Positions 12,785-22,391 of a stretch of DNA of 64,000 nt are shown piece by piece; position 1 is the stretch's first letter; every line of letters starts with the position of its first letter. The translations under genes were made by a program, and so were the position numbers. Below the pieces are notes generated by a model, which did not search any database, was not told where the DNA came from, and was given only the letters and a program-made list of their open reading frames with translations. Origin of the DNA: Campylobacter lari subsp. concheus (lineage in GTDB: Bacteria; Campylobacterota; Campylobacteria; Campylobacterales; Campylobacteraceae); contig NZ_CP043426.1 of the NCBI RefSeq assembly GCF_008245025.1, positions 1,364,001-1,428,000 on the forward strand, in the 5' to 3' direction.

Positions 12785-13357
12785 TTAATCATTTTCAAAA
12801 ATTTTTACAATAGTTTCAGGTAAAAGCATATGTTCGAGCTGGTGAATTTTATCTTCAAACTCTTCAAAGTTTAACTTAGCCTTCTCAAAAGCTTTTTGAG
12901 CAATGATTTTACCACCATCAAGTTCTTCATTAACCCAATGCACACTAATGCCTGCAACTTTCATATCGCTTTCATAGCTTTCTTTGATAGCATGAGCACC
13001 TTTGAATAAAGGGAGCAAAGAAGGATGAAGATTAATAGCCTTTATATTTTGAGTGAAAACAGGACTTAAAATTCGCATAAATCCTGCTAGGATAGTCAAA
13101 TCCGCTTGACTTTCTTTTATAATTTTTACTAATTCTGCGTCAAATTCTTCTCTTGAAATAAATTTTTCATGTTCTATGATCTTGGTATCAAGACCATATT
13201 TTAAAGCTCTTTGTATACCATAAGCTTCTTTTTTATTACATACACATAAAACTACTTCAAAGGTATTTTTACCAAAAGTTTTTTTATGTAATTTTTCTAA
13301 AATATTTTCCAAATTACTTCCATTACCACTAAATAAAACTGCTAATTTTATAAGCAT
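12785..13357 (-). CDS. purN: Phosphoribosylglycinamide formyltransferase
   Basis: This enzyme transfers a formyl group from 10-formyl-tetrahydrofolate to glycinamide ribonucleotide, step three of de novo purine synthesis. The 190-residue length is normal. The phosphate-binding loop is seen at the N-terminus (VLFSGNGSNLENIL), and the catalytic Asn-His pair lies in INLHPSLLPLFKGAHA, with the later catalytic Asp in NEELDGGKI. The start codon overlaps the end of nnrD by 10 bp, behind an AAGGGG ribosome binding site within nnrD, so the two genes are coupled. A gap of 41 bp separates it from terC. Confidence 0.97.
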   Translation of the reverse strand: MLIKLAVLFSGNGSNLENILEKLHKKTFGKNTFEVVLCVCNKKEAYGIQRALKYGLDTKIIEHEKFISREEFDAELVKIIKESQADLTILAGFMRILSPVFTQNIKAINLHPSLLPLFKGAHAIKESYESDMKVAGISVHWVNEELDGGKIIAQKAFEKAKLNFEEFEDKIHQLEHMLLPETIVKIFEND

Positions 13358-14694
13358 TTTAACCCCTTTATTAATTTTAAAGCATCAAAACTAATTTTAT
13401 TTTTCTTATAATTTTTAGCCACCAAAGCATGAGCTAATACTGCATTTTTTGCAGCTTCTAAAGCATTAAATTTAGCTCCAAGCAAAGCTGCTATCATGCC
13501 ACTTAGCACATCCCCGCTTCCACCTTTTGCCAAAGCTTCATTGCCACAATTTACTACAAAAAGTTTTTCTTTTTGAGTGATGATGGGATTAGCCCCTTTT
13601 AATACCAAAACACATTGAAATTTAGAGCTAAATTTTCTTGCATAAAAAAAGCGATTATTTTGAATTTCTTCTACATTTACATCCTCATTAAAACAAAGTT
13701 TTAAAAGCATAGAAAACTCTTTAGGATGAGGGGTTAAAACAACATCTTCTCTATTAAGATAAGAAAGTAAATTTTCACTTTGAAAGCAATTTGCATCTAA
13801 GACTAAAGGAATGTTTTTTAATCTTTCATCTTTTAAAATACTTAAATCATCAAGTCCCATACCTATAGCAGCTGCATTTATTTTGCTTTCAATATTATCT
13901 TTTAGCATAATCAAAGGCGAAAAACTTTCTTTAGCTACTAAAGATACAAGCCCTGCTCCAAACTCTAAAGCACCAAGTCCAGCTAGAGTACCTGCACTTT
14001 TATTGGCAAAAATATAAACATGGCCAAAATCACCTTTATTTGAATTAGCTTTTTTTGCAATGAGCTTTAAATCTTTTTTTTCTAGTAAAAAACTTGAAGT
14101 ATTTTGTATATAGGATTTTAAACCCAAATTCGCAATTTTAATTTTACCTACAAATTCTTTTGCAAAATCTTCTAGTAAAATTTCTTTAATCACTCCCATA
14201 CAAAGAGTGTAATCAGTCTTAAAACATAGCTCTTGTCCAAGACCACTAGGAATATCACAAGCTATTTTTAAAGTTTTGCTTTTAGTAATTTTTTTAAAAA
14301 TTCTTTGTAAATTTTCATCTAAAGGTTTATTTAAACCACTTCCAAAAACACAATCAACTATAATGTCAAAATCTTTAAATTTAGGTTCTTTTTTTAAGAA
14401 ATTAAAACCTATATTTTTTAAAATTTGCTCTTGCTTGATAAACATTGTACTTTTTTTATATGGCATAACATAGGCAAAAGCTTTTTTTAAATGCCTTATA
14501 GCCACAAGCCCATCGGCTCCATTTCCACCAGTACCAAGTAAAAATAAAATTTTGGGATTTTTTAGCTTTTTACTTTTTTTCTTAATCAAATTTGCAAGCT
14601 CTATGCCTGCATTTTCCATCATTAAAAATTCATCCAAACCTTTTTCAATCAACTCTTTTTCATAAGAAATATTATCTTTAAATACTGCTTTCAT
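13348..14694 (-). CDS. nnrD: Bifunctional NAD(P)H-hydrate epimerase / ADP-dependent dehydratase
   Basis: This repair enzyme rescues hydrated, damaged NADH and NADPH. The N-terminal half is a YjeF-type epimerase with the loop LLGTGGNGADGLVAIRHL near residue 55. The C-terminal half is a ribokinase-like dehydratase with the ATP/ADP site GNEALAKGGSGDVLSGMIA near residue 395. At about 448 residues it is slightly shorter than the E. coli fusion (about 515). I place the start at ATG 14694; a GTG one codon earlier is possible. The start lies inside the rmuC 3' end (17-bp overlap), implying translational coupling. Confidence 0.93.
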   Translation of the reverse strand: MKAVFKDNISYEKELIEKGLDEFLMMENAGIELANLIKKKSKKLKNPKILFLLGTGGNGADGLVAIRHLKKAFAYVMPYKKSTMFIKQEQILKNIGFNFLKKEPKFKDFDIIVDCVFGSGLNKPLDENLQRIFKKITKSKTLKIACDIPSGLGQELCFKTDYTLCMGVIKEILLEDFAKEFVGKIKIANLGLKSYIQNTSSFLLEKKDLKLIAKKANSNKGDFGHVYIFANKSAGTLAGLGALEFGAGLVSLVAKESFSPLIMLKDNIESKINAAAIGMGLDDLSILKDERLKNIPLVLDANCFQSENLLSYLNREDVVLTPHPKEFSMLLKLCFNEDVNVEEIQNNRFFYARKFSSKFQCVLVLKGANPIITQKEKLFVVNCGNEALAKGGSGDVLSGMIAALLGAKFNALEAAKNAVLAHALVAKNYKKNKISFDALKLIKGLKCL

Positions 14695-16018
14695 CACTCA
14701 TCTCACATTTTATAAGCTTTTGGGTTTTTGCACCTAGCTCTTTAAGCTTTATCACTCTTGAAGCGATATTCCCGCTTCCATGAGTCAGCTTCGTTTGCAT
14801 ATTATCTACATTTGTGTTTAATCTTTTAATGTTTTCTTTGATTTTTTCAAAATCATCTAAAACACCTGCAAATTTATCATGAAATTTGCCAAGCTCATCA
14901 AAAGCTTTTAGGATATTTTCATTACTTTGTATATTTTTCCATGAAATATTTATCGTATTTAGTGCCATAAAAAGAGTATTTGGCGTAGTTAAATAAACCT
15001 TTTTTTTATAAGCATATTGATAAATTTCAAGATCTACATTTAAAATCAAATCCAGGATATTTTGATAAGGTATAAAAAGCAAAACAAACTCATAAGTGTG
15101 TTTATTATACTGCATATAAGGTTTTTTGGCTAACTCATCAATCCTTGATTTTAGATTATAAGCTAAATCAAGACAGGTATTTTGACTAATATCTTCAAAA
15201 GTAAAATCACTTGGCAAAGAAAATTTTGCATCAATGATTATACTTTTTTGTTTATCTAAAAACACAACCGCATCAGGAATATAGGTTTTACCCTCATCTT
15301 GAAATCTCTCTTGCAATTTATACTGCACGCCCTCTACTAGGCCACTATTTTCTAAAACTGATTTTAGTTGCAATTCTGCAAAATTACCACGAATTTTTTT
15401 ATCACCCTTTAAAATTTTAGCTAACCTATCTGCATTTTCTGTCATATTTTGGCTAAATTTAAACATATTATCAATATGAGTTTTAAGACTAACTTCATTT
15501 GAATTTAGTCTTTCATTGTATTCTTTAACACTTTTTTTCACAGGCAAGAAAATTTCTTCTAAGATTTTTTTTGTATCTTCATTAAGCATAAGTTTGTTTT
15601 GGCTTAAAATATTAGCATTTTGTTTTTGTAAATTTTGTTCTAATTCTTGTTTTAATTCTACTAAACCTTGTTTGTATTTTTCTTCTAGTTTTATTAAAGT
15701 TTGAGTATATTCTTCTTTTAAATTCGCACGCTCTTTTAAATGTATATTTAAAAGTTCTTGCTGAGTTTGTTCTTTTTGAGCTAATTTTGCTTCTAAAGCC
15801 TCATTTTTAGATAAATATAATATTTTTTCATCTAAAAGTTTGGAATTTTTTTCCATGAGTGTAGTTTTTTCAAGCTCTAAATTAGTAAGTTGATTTTGCA
15901 AGGCTATATTACTTTGGTTTAAAAACTCCAATTTTGCTTTTTCTTTTTGGCTTTTAAACACATACCATATGAAAGCTAAAATTACAACAACTAAAAAGGC
16001 TATCAAGATATTTTCCAT
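14678..16018 (-). CDS. rmuC: DNA recombination protein RmuC family
   Basis: A 446-residue protein with one N-terminal membrane segment (about residues 3-18), a long charged coiled coil (about 20-160) and a C-terminal RmuC domain with a restriction-endonuclease-like fold. The core motif is visible in GNFAELQLKSVLE near residue 216 and YIPDAVVFLDKQKSIIIDAKF near 250, where D...D-AK resembles a PD-(D/E)xK site. RmuC limits inversions at short inverted repeats in E. coli; the biochemical activity is not well defined. It is embedded in the block, with only two bases between it and the NYN gene. Confidence 0.9.
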   Translation of the reverse strand: MENILIAFLVVVILAFIWYVFKSQKEKAKLEFLNQSNIALQNQLTNLELEKTTLMEKNSKLLDEKILYLSKNEALEAKLAQKEQTQQELLNIHLKERANLKEEYTQTLIKLEEKYKQGLVELKQELEQNLQKQNANILSQNKLMLNEDTKKILEEIFLPVKKSVKEYNERLNSNEVSLKTHIDNMFKFSQNMTENADRLAKILKGDKKIRGNFAELQLKSVLENSGLVEGVQYKLQERFQDEGKTYIPDAVVFLDKQKSIIIDAKFSLPSDFTFEDISQNTCLDLAYNLKSRIDELAKKPYMQYNKHTYEFVLLFIPYQNILDLILNVDLEIYQYAYKKKVYLTTPNTLFMALNTINISWKNIQSNENILKAFDELGKFHDKFAGVLDDFEKIKENIKRLNTNVDNMQTKLTHGSGNIASRVIKLKELGAKTQKLIKCEMSDESSI

Positions 16019-16020
16019 TT

Positions 16021-16710
16021 TTAAGCCTTTATTTTTTCAATAAGAAAATAAATATTTTTTTCATTACCTTCTTTAAATTGCTTCATTTGCGGTAAAAACT
16101 CTTTTACTAAAGCTCTAAAATTTTTAAAACCAAAATTTTGAGGGATAAAATTTGCGTGCTTTCTATTCATATTGGTGCGAATTTGAGCATATTCAGCACG
16201 GCCTTTTTCTTCTATCAAGGTTTCTGTGATATTGATTAAATCTTTAATATATTCTTTAGTGCTTAATATTTTTTCTTTAGATTCATCTTGATCTAAATAA
16301 AAAAATTCACTAAAAGAATTCACATAAGATTTTACAGCTTGTTTTAAACCCATACCTATAACTTGCTTTTTGCCCTCTTTAAGCCTTTGGATTAAACTAG
16401 TATAATCACTATCACTTGAAACAATGACAAAAATATCAATATCTTTTTCATAAAAAAAACTCATAATCTCAGTGATTAAATACATATCACTTGAGTTTTT
16501 ATTAGCTATAAAATTAAATTGTTGCATAGCGATGATAGAATATTGTGCGATTTGTTCTTTCCAGTTTTGTATATTTTTTTGTGTCCAATCTCCATAAATT
16601 CGTTTTATAACAATTTCTCCATAATCAGAAGCGATATCAAAAATAGATTTTGCATATTTTGAAGGAATATTTTCTGCATCAATAAAGATTGCCACACTTT
16701 TGTTATCCAT
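16021..16710 (-). CDS. NYN-domain nuclease with C-terminal LOTUS/OST-HTH-like segment
   Basis: The 229-residue product has an N-terminal NYN (PIN-like) domain. The conserved acidic residues of the metal site are seen in AIFIDAENIP (about residues 8-17), NSSDMYLITE (about 92-101) and IVSSDSDYTSL (about 117-127). The C-terminal 75 residues, with the motif FKNFRALVKEF, resemble the OST-HTH/LOTUS RNA-binding fold. This pairing predicts an RNase acting on structured or tRNA-like RNA, but the target is unknown. The ribosome binding site AGGAG lies just before the ATG. It is transcribed with rmuC and comM. Confidence 0.82.
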   Translation of the reverse strand: MDNKSVAIFIDAENIPSKYAKSIFDIASDYGEIVIKRIYGDWTQKNIQNWKEQIAQYSIIAMQQFNFIANKNSSDMYLITEIMSFFYEKDIDIFVIVSSDSDYTSLIQRLKEGKKQVIGMGLKQAVKSYVNSFSEFFYLDQDESKEKILSTKEYIKDLINITETLIEEKGRAEYAQIRTNMNRKHANFIPQNFGFKNFRALVKEFLPQMKQFKEGNEKNIYFLIEKIKA

Positions 16711-16718
16711 TTTTTCTC

Positions 16719-18227
16719 CTATGTAGTTCTCATTCTAAAACTTAATGCTTTTAAAATATGAGTTTTTAAGATCAACTCACTTTGCTCTAAATCTGCAATG
16801 GTTCTTGCCACTTTTATGGTTTTATTTACCCCTCTTTGAGAAAGATTATATGAATTTATAGCCTTTTGTAAAATTTCATTCGCAGTAGAATCTAAAATAC
16901 AAAATTGTTTCAGCTGTTCATCATTTAATTTAGCATTAAATTCTTCTTGTTTTCTTTGCTTTTGAAATAAAAATCCTTTAAAAACCATTTCACCCATCTG
17001 TTCAGAGCTTAAACTTGTTTTATCTTCATGCGAAATCTCATCCATAGCTACATAAAGATCAATTCTGTCTAAAATAGGAGATGAAATTTTATTTTTATAT
17101 TTTTTAATTTCTATCTCTTGGCAACGACATACAAGACTTTTAGAAAATAAATTTCCACAAGGACAAGGATTTTGTGCACAAGCAAATAAAAATTTAGTTT
17201 CATAAATCACTTTAGTATTAACTCTTGAAATAAGAATTTTAAAATCCTCTAGCGGCTCTCTTAAACTTTCTATGATTTGTTTTGAAAAATGGGGAAACTC
17301 ATCAAAAAACAAAACTCCTCCATTTGCAAGTGCTATTTCTCCTATCTTGGCATTTTTGGTTCCTCCACCAAAAATACTAGCCCTAGTACTTGTATGATGA
17401 GGACTTCTAAAAACCCTACTAGCACTAAAATCATCGTCTAAAGAATTTAATGATTTATAGGCATTTTGAGCTAAAATTTCTTTCAAACTTTGCGGTGGCA
17501 TGATGAAAGGAAGTCTTTTAGCACACATACTTTTACCACTACCTGGACTACCTTCAAATAAAATATTATGCATACCCAAAGCTGCTATTATACAAGCAAA
17601 TTTAGCATTTTCTTGACCCTTAACTTCTTTAAAATCATAAGGGTAAATAGAATTTTTTATATATTTTTGATTATTAATTTCTATGGCATTTTCAAACAAA
17701 GGATGAGCATTATTTATATGATAATTCTCATAATTTTTTTCTTTAAAAAAATCCATAGCTTGAGCTAAATTTTCCAAAGCATAGATTGTTAAGTTAGGTA
17801 TCATCGAAGCTTTTTGTGCAATAGCTTTTGGTACTACTACTTTGGCATTTTGTACTTTTGCACTTAAAAAAAGCAAGATAGAAAATAAACTAGCAGTACT
17901 TTTAATACTCCCATCTAAACCAAGTTCTCCAAAAACAAAAAAGTCATCTAAATTTTCTTTTTGAAATAAAATCAAAATCGCAATAGCCAAATCAAAATGA
18001 GAGCCATTTTTAGGGATATCTGATGGACTAAGATTGATAGTGATTTTTTGTGCTGGGAAATTGAAATTTTGACTTAGTAAAGTTGCCTTAACTCTTTCTG
18101 TACTTTCTTTAATGGTAGAATTTGCAAGACCCACTATACTAAAACCTGGCAAACCTCTTGTGAAAGTTGATTCTACATCGATAATATCAAGCTCTGTAGA
18201 AAAACTTGCACATTTTAGTTTTTTCAT
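16719..18227 (-). CDS. comM: ComM/YifB family magnesium-chelatase-like AAA+ ATPase
   Basis: A 502-residue protein with the three domains of the family: an N-terminal Lon-protease-like fold (GLPGFSIVGLAN near residue 25), a central AAA+ module with Walker A GSPGSGKS (near 220) and Walker B GGVLFFDEFP (near 300), and a C-terminal helical domain with SQRGVNKTIKVARTIADLE. A cysteine cluster (CPCGN ... CRC) near residue 355 is also typical. In naturally competent bacteria ComM is a branch-migration helicase that helps integrate transformed DNA, and Campylobacter is competent. The start overlaps the def stop by four bases (ATGA). Confidence 0.92.
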   Translation of the reverse strand: MKKLKCASFSTELDIIDVESTFTRGLPGFSIVGLANSTIKESTERVKATLLSQNFNFPAQKITINLSPSDIPKNGSHFDLAIAILILFQKENLDDFFVFGELGLDGSIKSTASLFSILLFLSAKVQNAKVVVPKAIAQKASMIPNLTIYALENLAQAMDFFKEKNYENYHINNAHPLFENAIEINNQKYIKNSIYPYDFKEVKGQENAKFACIIAALGMHNILFEGSPGSGKSMCAKRLPFIMPPQSLKEILAQNAYKSLNSLDDDFSASRVFRSPHHTSTRASIFGGGTKNAKIGEIALANGGVLFFDEFPHFSKQIIESLREPLEDFKILISRVNTKVIYETKFLFACAQNPCPCGNLFSKSLVCRCQEIEIKKYKNKISSPILDRIDLYVAMDEISHEDKTSLSSEQMGEMVFKGFLFQKQRKQEEFNAKLNDEQLKQFCILDSTANEILQKAINSYNLSQRGVNKTIKVARTIADLEQSELILKTHILKALSFRMRTT

Positions 18228-18748
18228 TTGTTCTTTTTGGATTTTTTCTTAAAGTCTTTATCAAATTTTTGGCGTTTTAAAAAAGAAAGTTTTTCTATAA
18301 ACAAATGTCCATCAAGATGATCAACTTCATGTTGAATAGCCACTGCTAAAAAATCATGCGCTTGCAAACTTTGTGGCTTTCCAAACCTATCTTGATAATC
18401 AAGTTGTATATTTTTATAACGCATTACATCTTCATAAAAACCTGGTATGCTTAAACAACCTTCATTGCAAGAAATTTTTTCATCATCTAAAGGTGTTATA
18501 ATAGGATTAATAATTTCTAAAAGAGTTTGCTTGTCTTCTTTTTGCTCACCTTCTTCATCACCAATATCTACAAGCAAAGCTCTAATTGGCATATCAACTT
18601 GAATAGCAGCCAAGCCTACACCCTTATTAGCTATCATTGTCTCATACATATCATCTAAAAGTATATGCAAATCTTTATCAAAATTTTCTACTTTTTTTGA
18701 CTCTAAAAATAATCTTGGATTAGGATAGGTAATTATCTTTCTTATCAT
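18224..18748 (-). CDS. def: Peptide deformylase
   Basis: The enzyme removes the formyl group from nascent N-terminal methionine. All three family motifs are intact in the 174-residue chain: GVGLAAIQ (about 43), EGCLSIP (about 96, metal-binding Cys) and QHEVDHLDG (about 138, two metal-binding His and the catalytic Glu). The Lys-rich tail (KKKSKKNK) may aid ribosome contact. It overlaps comM and the GGDEF-like gene by four bases at each end. Confidence 0.98.
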   Translation of the reverse strand: MIRKIITYPNPRLFLESKKVENFDKDLHILLDDMYETMIANKGVGLAAIQVDMPIRALLVDIGDEEGEQKEDKQTLLEIINPIITPLDDEKISCNEGCLSIPGFYEDVMRYKNIQLDYQDRFGKPQSLQAHDFLAVAIQHEVDHLDGHLFIEKLSFLKRQKFDKDFKKKSKKNK

Positions 18749-19785
18749 TTTTCTTTTTCCACTATTATAAAGGGTTCTAAATTTTTTCCTGAATCTTTTA
18801 AAGCTTCAATGCATTTTTCTATTAATTCTTCACTCTTGCTATCTTGATTAACAGCACTTATAGCCACTTCAACATCTACATCTATTTCTTTATCTGCTAG
18901 GAAAAAATTTGAATTTCCTAAAGATTCTAAAATTTTATTACATATTTCTTGTGCTTTTTCTAAATTTGTATGAGAAATCATCATAGCAAAAATATTGTTT
19001 CCACAATGGGCTACTATATCGCTTGAAGAGACATTTTTACTAAAAATTCTACACACACCTTTTAAAAAAGCATTTTTTTCTTTTTGAGTATAAGTTTGCT
19101 CAAGAATTTCTTCTTTTGCTCTAAAAAATATTAAGGAAGTATGGTAATTATATTTTGCATTACTTTCAATGCTTTTTTCTAAATTTTCTAAAAAATATTT
19201 TTTGTTATAAACTCCAAATTTAGAGTCAAAATCACTTTGCTCTTCTATATGTTTATAAGTTTGTCTAACCTCATCAAAACTTTCTTTAATCTCATCTGAA
19301 TATTTATCTAAAATACTAGAAAACCTTGAAAGATCTGCTTCAAGAGCGTGAATTACATTAGAAACAGCCAAATTTCCTGTACTAATAGCAAGTTCTGAAT
19401 TACGTCTTCTTAACATATCTTTAACTGTTTCAAGATGTCTATAAATCATAGCAATGTATTGCAATAATGCCGAAGTAGAACTAAAACTTTTTTTGATTTC
19501 TTGTTCTATATTTGCACGTTTGATACCATCATCATTTTGTTCAAATTCCATAATCTCGCTAACTTTTTTCTTAAAAACTACCGGACGTTCTTCAAGCATT
19601 TTTTGAAAATAAACTCCATAATTAGTCGGTGTTGGAGGTACATTATCTTTTACAAGCTCAGTCAAAATAGACTTTGCAAATTTTTCAAATTCACCTCCAC
19701 TAATTTTTTGAATTTTTGAAGCTTCTTTGGCTGGAGTTGGATCACTACTTAAATTTAAATCAGCAAATAAATCATCATCTAACAT
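18745..19785 (-). CDS. Degenerate GGDEF-domain protein
   Basis: The 346-residue chain has a helical N-terminal half (about 1-185) and a C-terminal domain with diguanylate-cyclase topology (about 190-335). The usual opening D-x-LTGLYNRRYF is recognisable as DFDSKFGVYNKKYFLENLE, but the catalytic (G/S)GDEF loop is replaced by AHCGNNIFAMM near residue 263. The loop has therefore lost both acidic residues, and synthesis of cyclic di-GMP is unlikely. A non-catalytic role such as nucleotide sensing or protein contact is more likely. There is no signal peptide or membrane segment. It sits between def and clpP, with four bases of overlap and a 14-bp gap. Confidence 0.8.
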   Translation of the reverse strand: MLDDDLFADLNLSSDPTPAKEASKIQKISGGEFEKFAKSILTELVKDNVPPTPTNYGVYFQKMLEERPVVFKKKVSEIMEFEQNDDGIKRANIEQEIKKSFSSTSALLQYIAMIYRHLETVKDMLRRRNSELAISTGNLAVSNVIHALEADLSRFSSILDKYSDEIKESFDEVRQTYKHIEEQSDFDSKFGVYNKKYFLENLEKSIESNAKYNYHTSLIFFRAKEEILEQTYTQKEKNAFLKGVCRIFSKNVSSSDIVAHCGNNIFAMMISHTNLEKAQEICNKILESLGNSNFFLADKEIDVDVEVAISAVNQDSKSEELIEKCIEALKDSGKNLEPFIIVEKEK

Positions 19786-19799
19786 TGCTATGCTTTTCC

Positions 19800-20390
19800 T
19801 TATTTAAAACTTTTTTCCAAAACCTTATCAATTAAGCCATATTCCTTAGCTTCTACAGCACTCATAAAAAAGTCTCTATCAGTGTCTTTTTCTATTTTAG
19901 AGAGTTTTTGTTTGGTATTTTTAGCCAAAATATCATTTAAAATCGCTTTTAATCTTAGAATTTCTTTTGCTTGAATTTCTATATCAGTTGCTTGCCCTCT
20001 TGCTCCACCTAGTGGTTGATGGATCATAATTCTTGAATTTGGTAAAGCAAATCTTTTCCCTGGAGCACCGCAACTAAGCAAAAATGCACCCATTGATGCA
20101 GCTTGACCAATACAAATAGTACTTACATCAGCTTTAATATAATTCATCGTATCATAAATACTAAATCCACTGGTTACAACCCCACCTGGTGAGTTAATAT
20201 AAAGATAAATATCTTTTTGAGGATCTTCAGCTTCTAAAAACAAAAGCTGAGCTACAATAGAAGCAGCAAGATCATCATTAATCTCGCCACTTAGCATGAT
20301 AATTCTATCTTTTAAAAGTCTTGAATAAATATCATAACTTCTTTCGCCTCTGCTTGTTTTTTCAACCACATAAGGTATGTATGAGCTCAT
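19800..20390 (-). CDS. clpP: ATP-dependent Clp protease proteolytic subunit
   Basis: A 196-residue serine peptidase that assembles into a tetradecameric barrel and degrades substrates delivered by ClpX or ClpA. The catalytic Ser is in [12 protein letters not shown], the His in [16 protein letters not shown], and the Asp in [10 protein letters not shown] near the end. The length is normal. The start shares one base with the tig stop (TAATG), so the two proteostasis genes are coupled; the tig-clpP linkage is widespread in bacteria. Confidence 0.98.
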   Translation of the reverse strand: MSSYIPYVVEKTSRGERSYDIYSRLLKDRIIMLSGEINDDLAASIVAQLLFLEAEDPQKDIYLYINSPGGVVTSGFSIYDTMNYIKADVSTICIGQAASMGAFLLSCGAPGKRFALPNSRIMIHQPLGGARGQATDIEIQAKEILRLKAILNDILAKNTKQKLSKIEKDTDRDFFMSAVEAKEYGLIDKVLEKSFK

Positions 20391-21709
20391 TATTTTTCAC
20401 TTTCTTTTTCAGTTTTTTTCTTGTCATTTTTTTTGAAAATATCAGCAAAAAGTTTTTCTTCGATTAAAGACATTTTAATGGCAGGCAATGCACCTTGTTT
20501 TTTGTAATTATCTAGATGTTCTTGTGGATTAAAACCATATCTATAAGCTTCAAAATAAATCGCTTGGATTAATTCTTGATCACTTACTGTAACATTTCTA
20601 AGTTTTGCTAGCTCATCTATAATGAAAGTTAATTTTACGCTTTTTTGCGCATCTTCTTTAAAACTTTCTCTTTTTTCTTTATATTTAGCTTCATCTTTAA
20701 ATTCTTTTAATTCTTCTTCGCTTAAATTTCTTAAAGAACTTCTAAATTGCATATCCGTTTCTTGTTCTACTATATTTTTTGGTAAAACAAAGTCAAATTT
20801 AGCTACCAAAGCTTCTGCAAATTGATTTTTAAGCTCATCGTTGATAAGTTTAAAGATTTTTTCATTTTTTAATTGCTCTTTTAATTTTGCTTCTAATTTT
20901 TCAACACTTGGCTCTTTTTCTTCAGGCAACAAGCTTTTTAAAAGCTCTTCATTTAATTCAGGTAGTTTAAGTTCTTGAATTTCATGTAATTTTACTTTAA
21001 ATACCGCATCTTTACCTGCTAAGTGTGTTGCACCATATTCTTTTGGAAAAGTTACATTAATATCTTTTTCCTCACCTATTTTTAAACCAATCATACCTTC
21101 TTCAAATCCAGGTATAAATTGTTTTGAGCCAATTTCTAAAACATAATTTTGAGCTTTTCCACCATCAAAAGCTTTACCATCAACAAAGCCTTCAAAATCA
21201 AATTTTGCAAAATCACCTTCTTTTAAGGCTCTATCTTCTTTGATAGCTTCAGGAGTAGCAAATCTTTTTAATAATTCTTCTTTTTTTGCATCAATTTCTT
21301 TTTGAGTTACTTTTGGTGTATTATAAGTTGGAACTAGCTCTTCATATCCATCTAATTTTACTTCTGGTCTAAAAGATAATACCATTTGAGCCTCAATAGC
21401 ACCATCTTTTCTATCAAATTTTTCAAAATATGGCTCACCTACTAAATCTTTTGCGTCTTTCTTAACTTCTTTTAAAGCACCATCTACAGCATTTCTTAAA
21501 AGATCTTGCTCCGCATCTCTTGTAAGCTCTTTTTCATATCTTTTAAGTATAGCAGCAACAGGAACTTTTCCTGCTCTAAAACCATCCATTTTCATAGTTT
21601 TAGACGCTTTTTTAGCTAATTTTTCAACTTCTGCTTTAATAGCTCCTTGAGCAATTTTCACAGTAGCATTTGCATTTGCAAAATCAATTAGTTTTGCTGT
21701 AACTTCCAT
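20390..21709 (-). CDS. tig: Trigger factor, ribosome-associated chaperone
   Basis: A 439-residue chaperone that binds nascent chains at the ribosomal exit tunnel. The ribosome-binding signature is seen as GFRAGKVP near residue 44 (family GFRxGKxP). A central FKBP-type prolyl isomerase domain spans about residues 150-240 ([15 protein letters not shown]), followed by the helical C-terminal domain. It is the first gene of the minus-strand block, divergent from folE over a 109-bp promoter region. Confidence 0.97.
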   Translation of the reverse strand: MEVTAKLIDFANANATVKIAQGAIKAEVEKLAKKASKTMKMDGFRAGKVPVAAILKRYEKELTRDAEQDLLRNAVDGALKEVKKDAKDLVGEPYFEKFDRKDGAIEAQMVLSFRPEVKLDGYEELVPTYNTPKVTQKEIDAKKEELLKRFATPEAIKEDRALKEGDFAKFDFEGFVDGKAFDGGKAQNYVLEIGSKQFIPGFEEGMIGLKIGEEKDINVTFPKEYGATHLAGKDAVFKVKLHEIQELKLPELNEELLKSLLPEEKEPSVEKLEAKLKEQLKNEKIFKLINDELKNQFAEALVAKFDFVLPKNIVEQETDMQFRSSLRNLSEEELKEFKDEAKYKEKRESFKEDAQKSVKLTFIIDELAKLRNVTVSDQELIQAIYFEAYRYGFNPQEHLDNYKKQGALPAIKMSLIEEKLFADIFKKNDKKKTEKESEK

Positions 21710-21818
21710 AATATTTTCCCTTTTTAAATAAAATTTTTTGATAATATACCAAAATTTTCCTTATCACTTTATATAAAAATAAAAATATGTTAAAATTTTA
21801 ATTTTTGATGGAGAAAAA

Positions 21819-22391
21819 ATGCAAGAAAAATTTGAACAATCAGTAAAAAATATGTTAGAGATTATCGGGGAAAATCCACAAAGAGAAGGGCTTTTAAAAA
21901 CTCCTACTAGAGTTTTTAAGGCTTTTGAATTTTTAAATAGTGGTTATAAACAAGATCCAAAACAAATACTAAATGATGCCTTATTTGAAAGTTCAAACAA
22001 TGAAATGGTTTTAGTAAGAGATATAGAATTTTATAGTCTTTGTGAGCATCATCTTTTACCTTTTTTTGGGCGCGTGCATGTTGCGTATATACCAGATAAA
22101 AAAGTCGTAGGACTTAGTAAAATCCCACGTCTTGTAGAAGTTTTTGCAAGACGCTTACAAATTCAAGAACAACTCACAGAACAAATCGCAGAAGCATTAA
22201 TGGAACATGTAGGTGCAAAAGGTGTTGGGGTGGTTATTGAAGCAAGACATATGTGTGTTGAAATGCGTGGGGTGCAAAAGGCAAATTCTACTACTAGCAC
22301 TTCAGCACTAAGGGGTAGCTTTTTAAAAAGTGAAAAAACAAGAAAAGAATTTTTTACCTTAATTAACTCAGCAAAACAGGTTAGATTTTAA
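21819..22391 (+). CDS. folE: GTP cyclohydrolase I
   Basis: The enzyme converts GTP to dihydroneopterin triphosphate, the entry step of folate synthesis. The 190-residue chain shows the zinc and substrate motifs [18 protein letters not shown] (about 75-92) and the second zinc Cys in [12 protein letters not shown] (about 146). A GGAG ribosome binding site precedes the ATG. Its stop overlaps the fliI start by one base (TAATG), so a housekeeping gene and a flagellar gene share a message. Confidence 0.98.
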   Translation: MQEKFEQSVKNMLEIIGENPQREGLLKTPTRVFKAFEFLNSGYKQDPKQILNDALFESSNNEMVLVRDIEFYSLCEHHLLPFFGRVHVAYIPDKKVVGLSKIPRLVEVFARRLQIQEQLTEQIAEALMEHVGAKGVGVVIEARHMCVEMRGVQKANSTTSTSALRGSFLKSEKTRKEFFTLINSAKQVRF

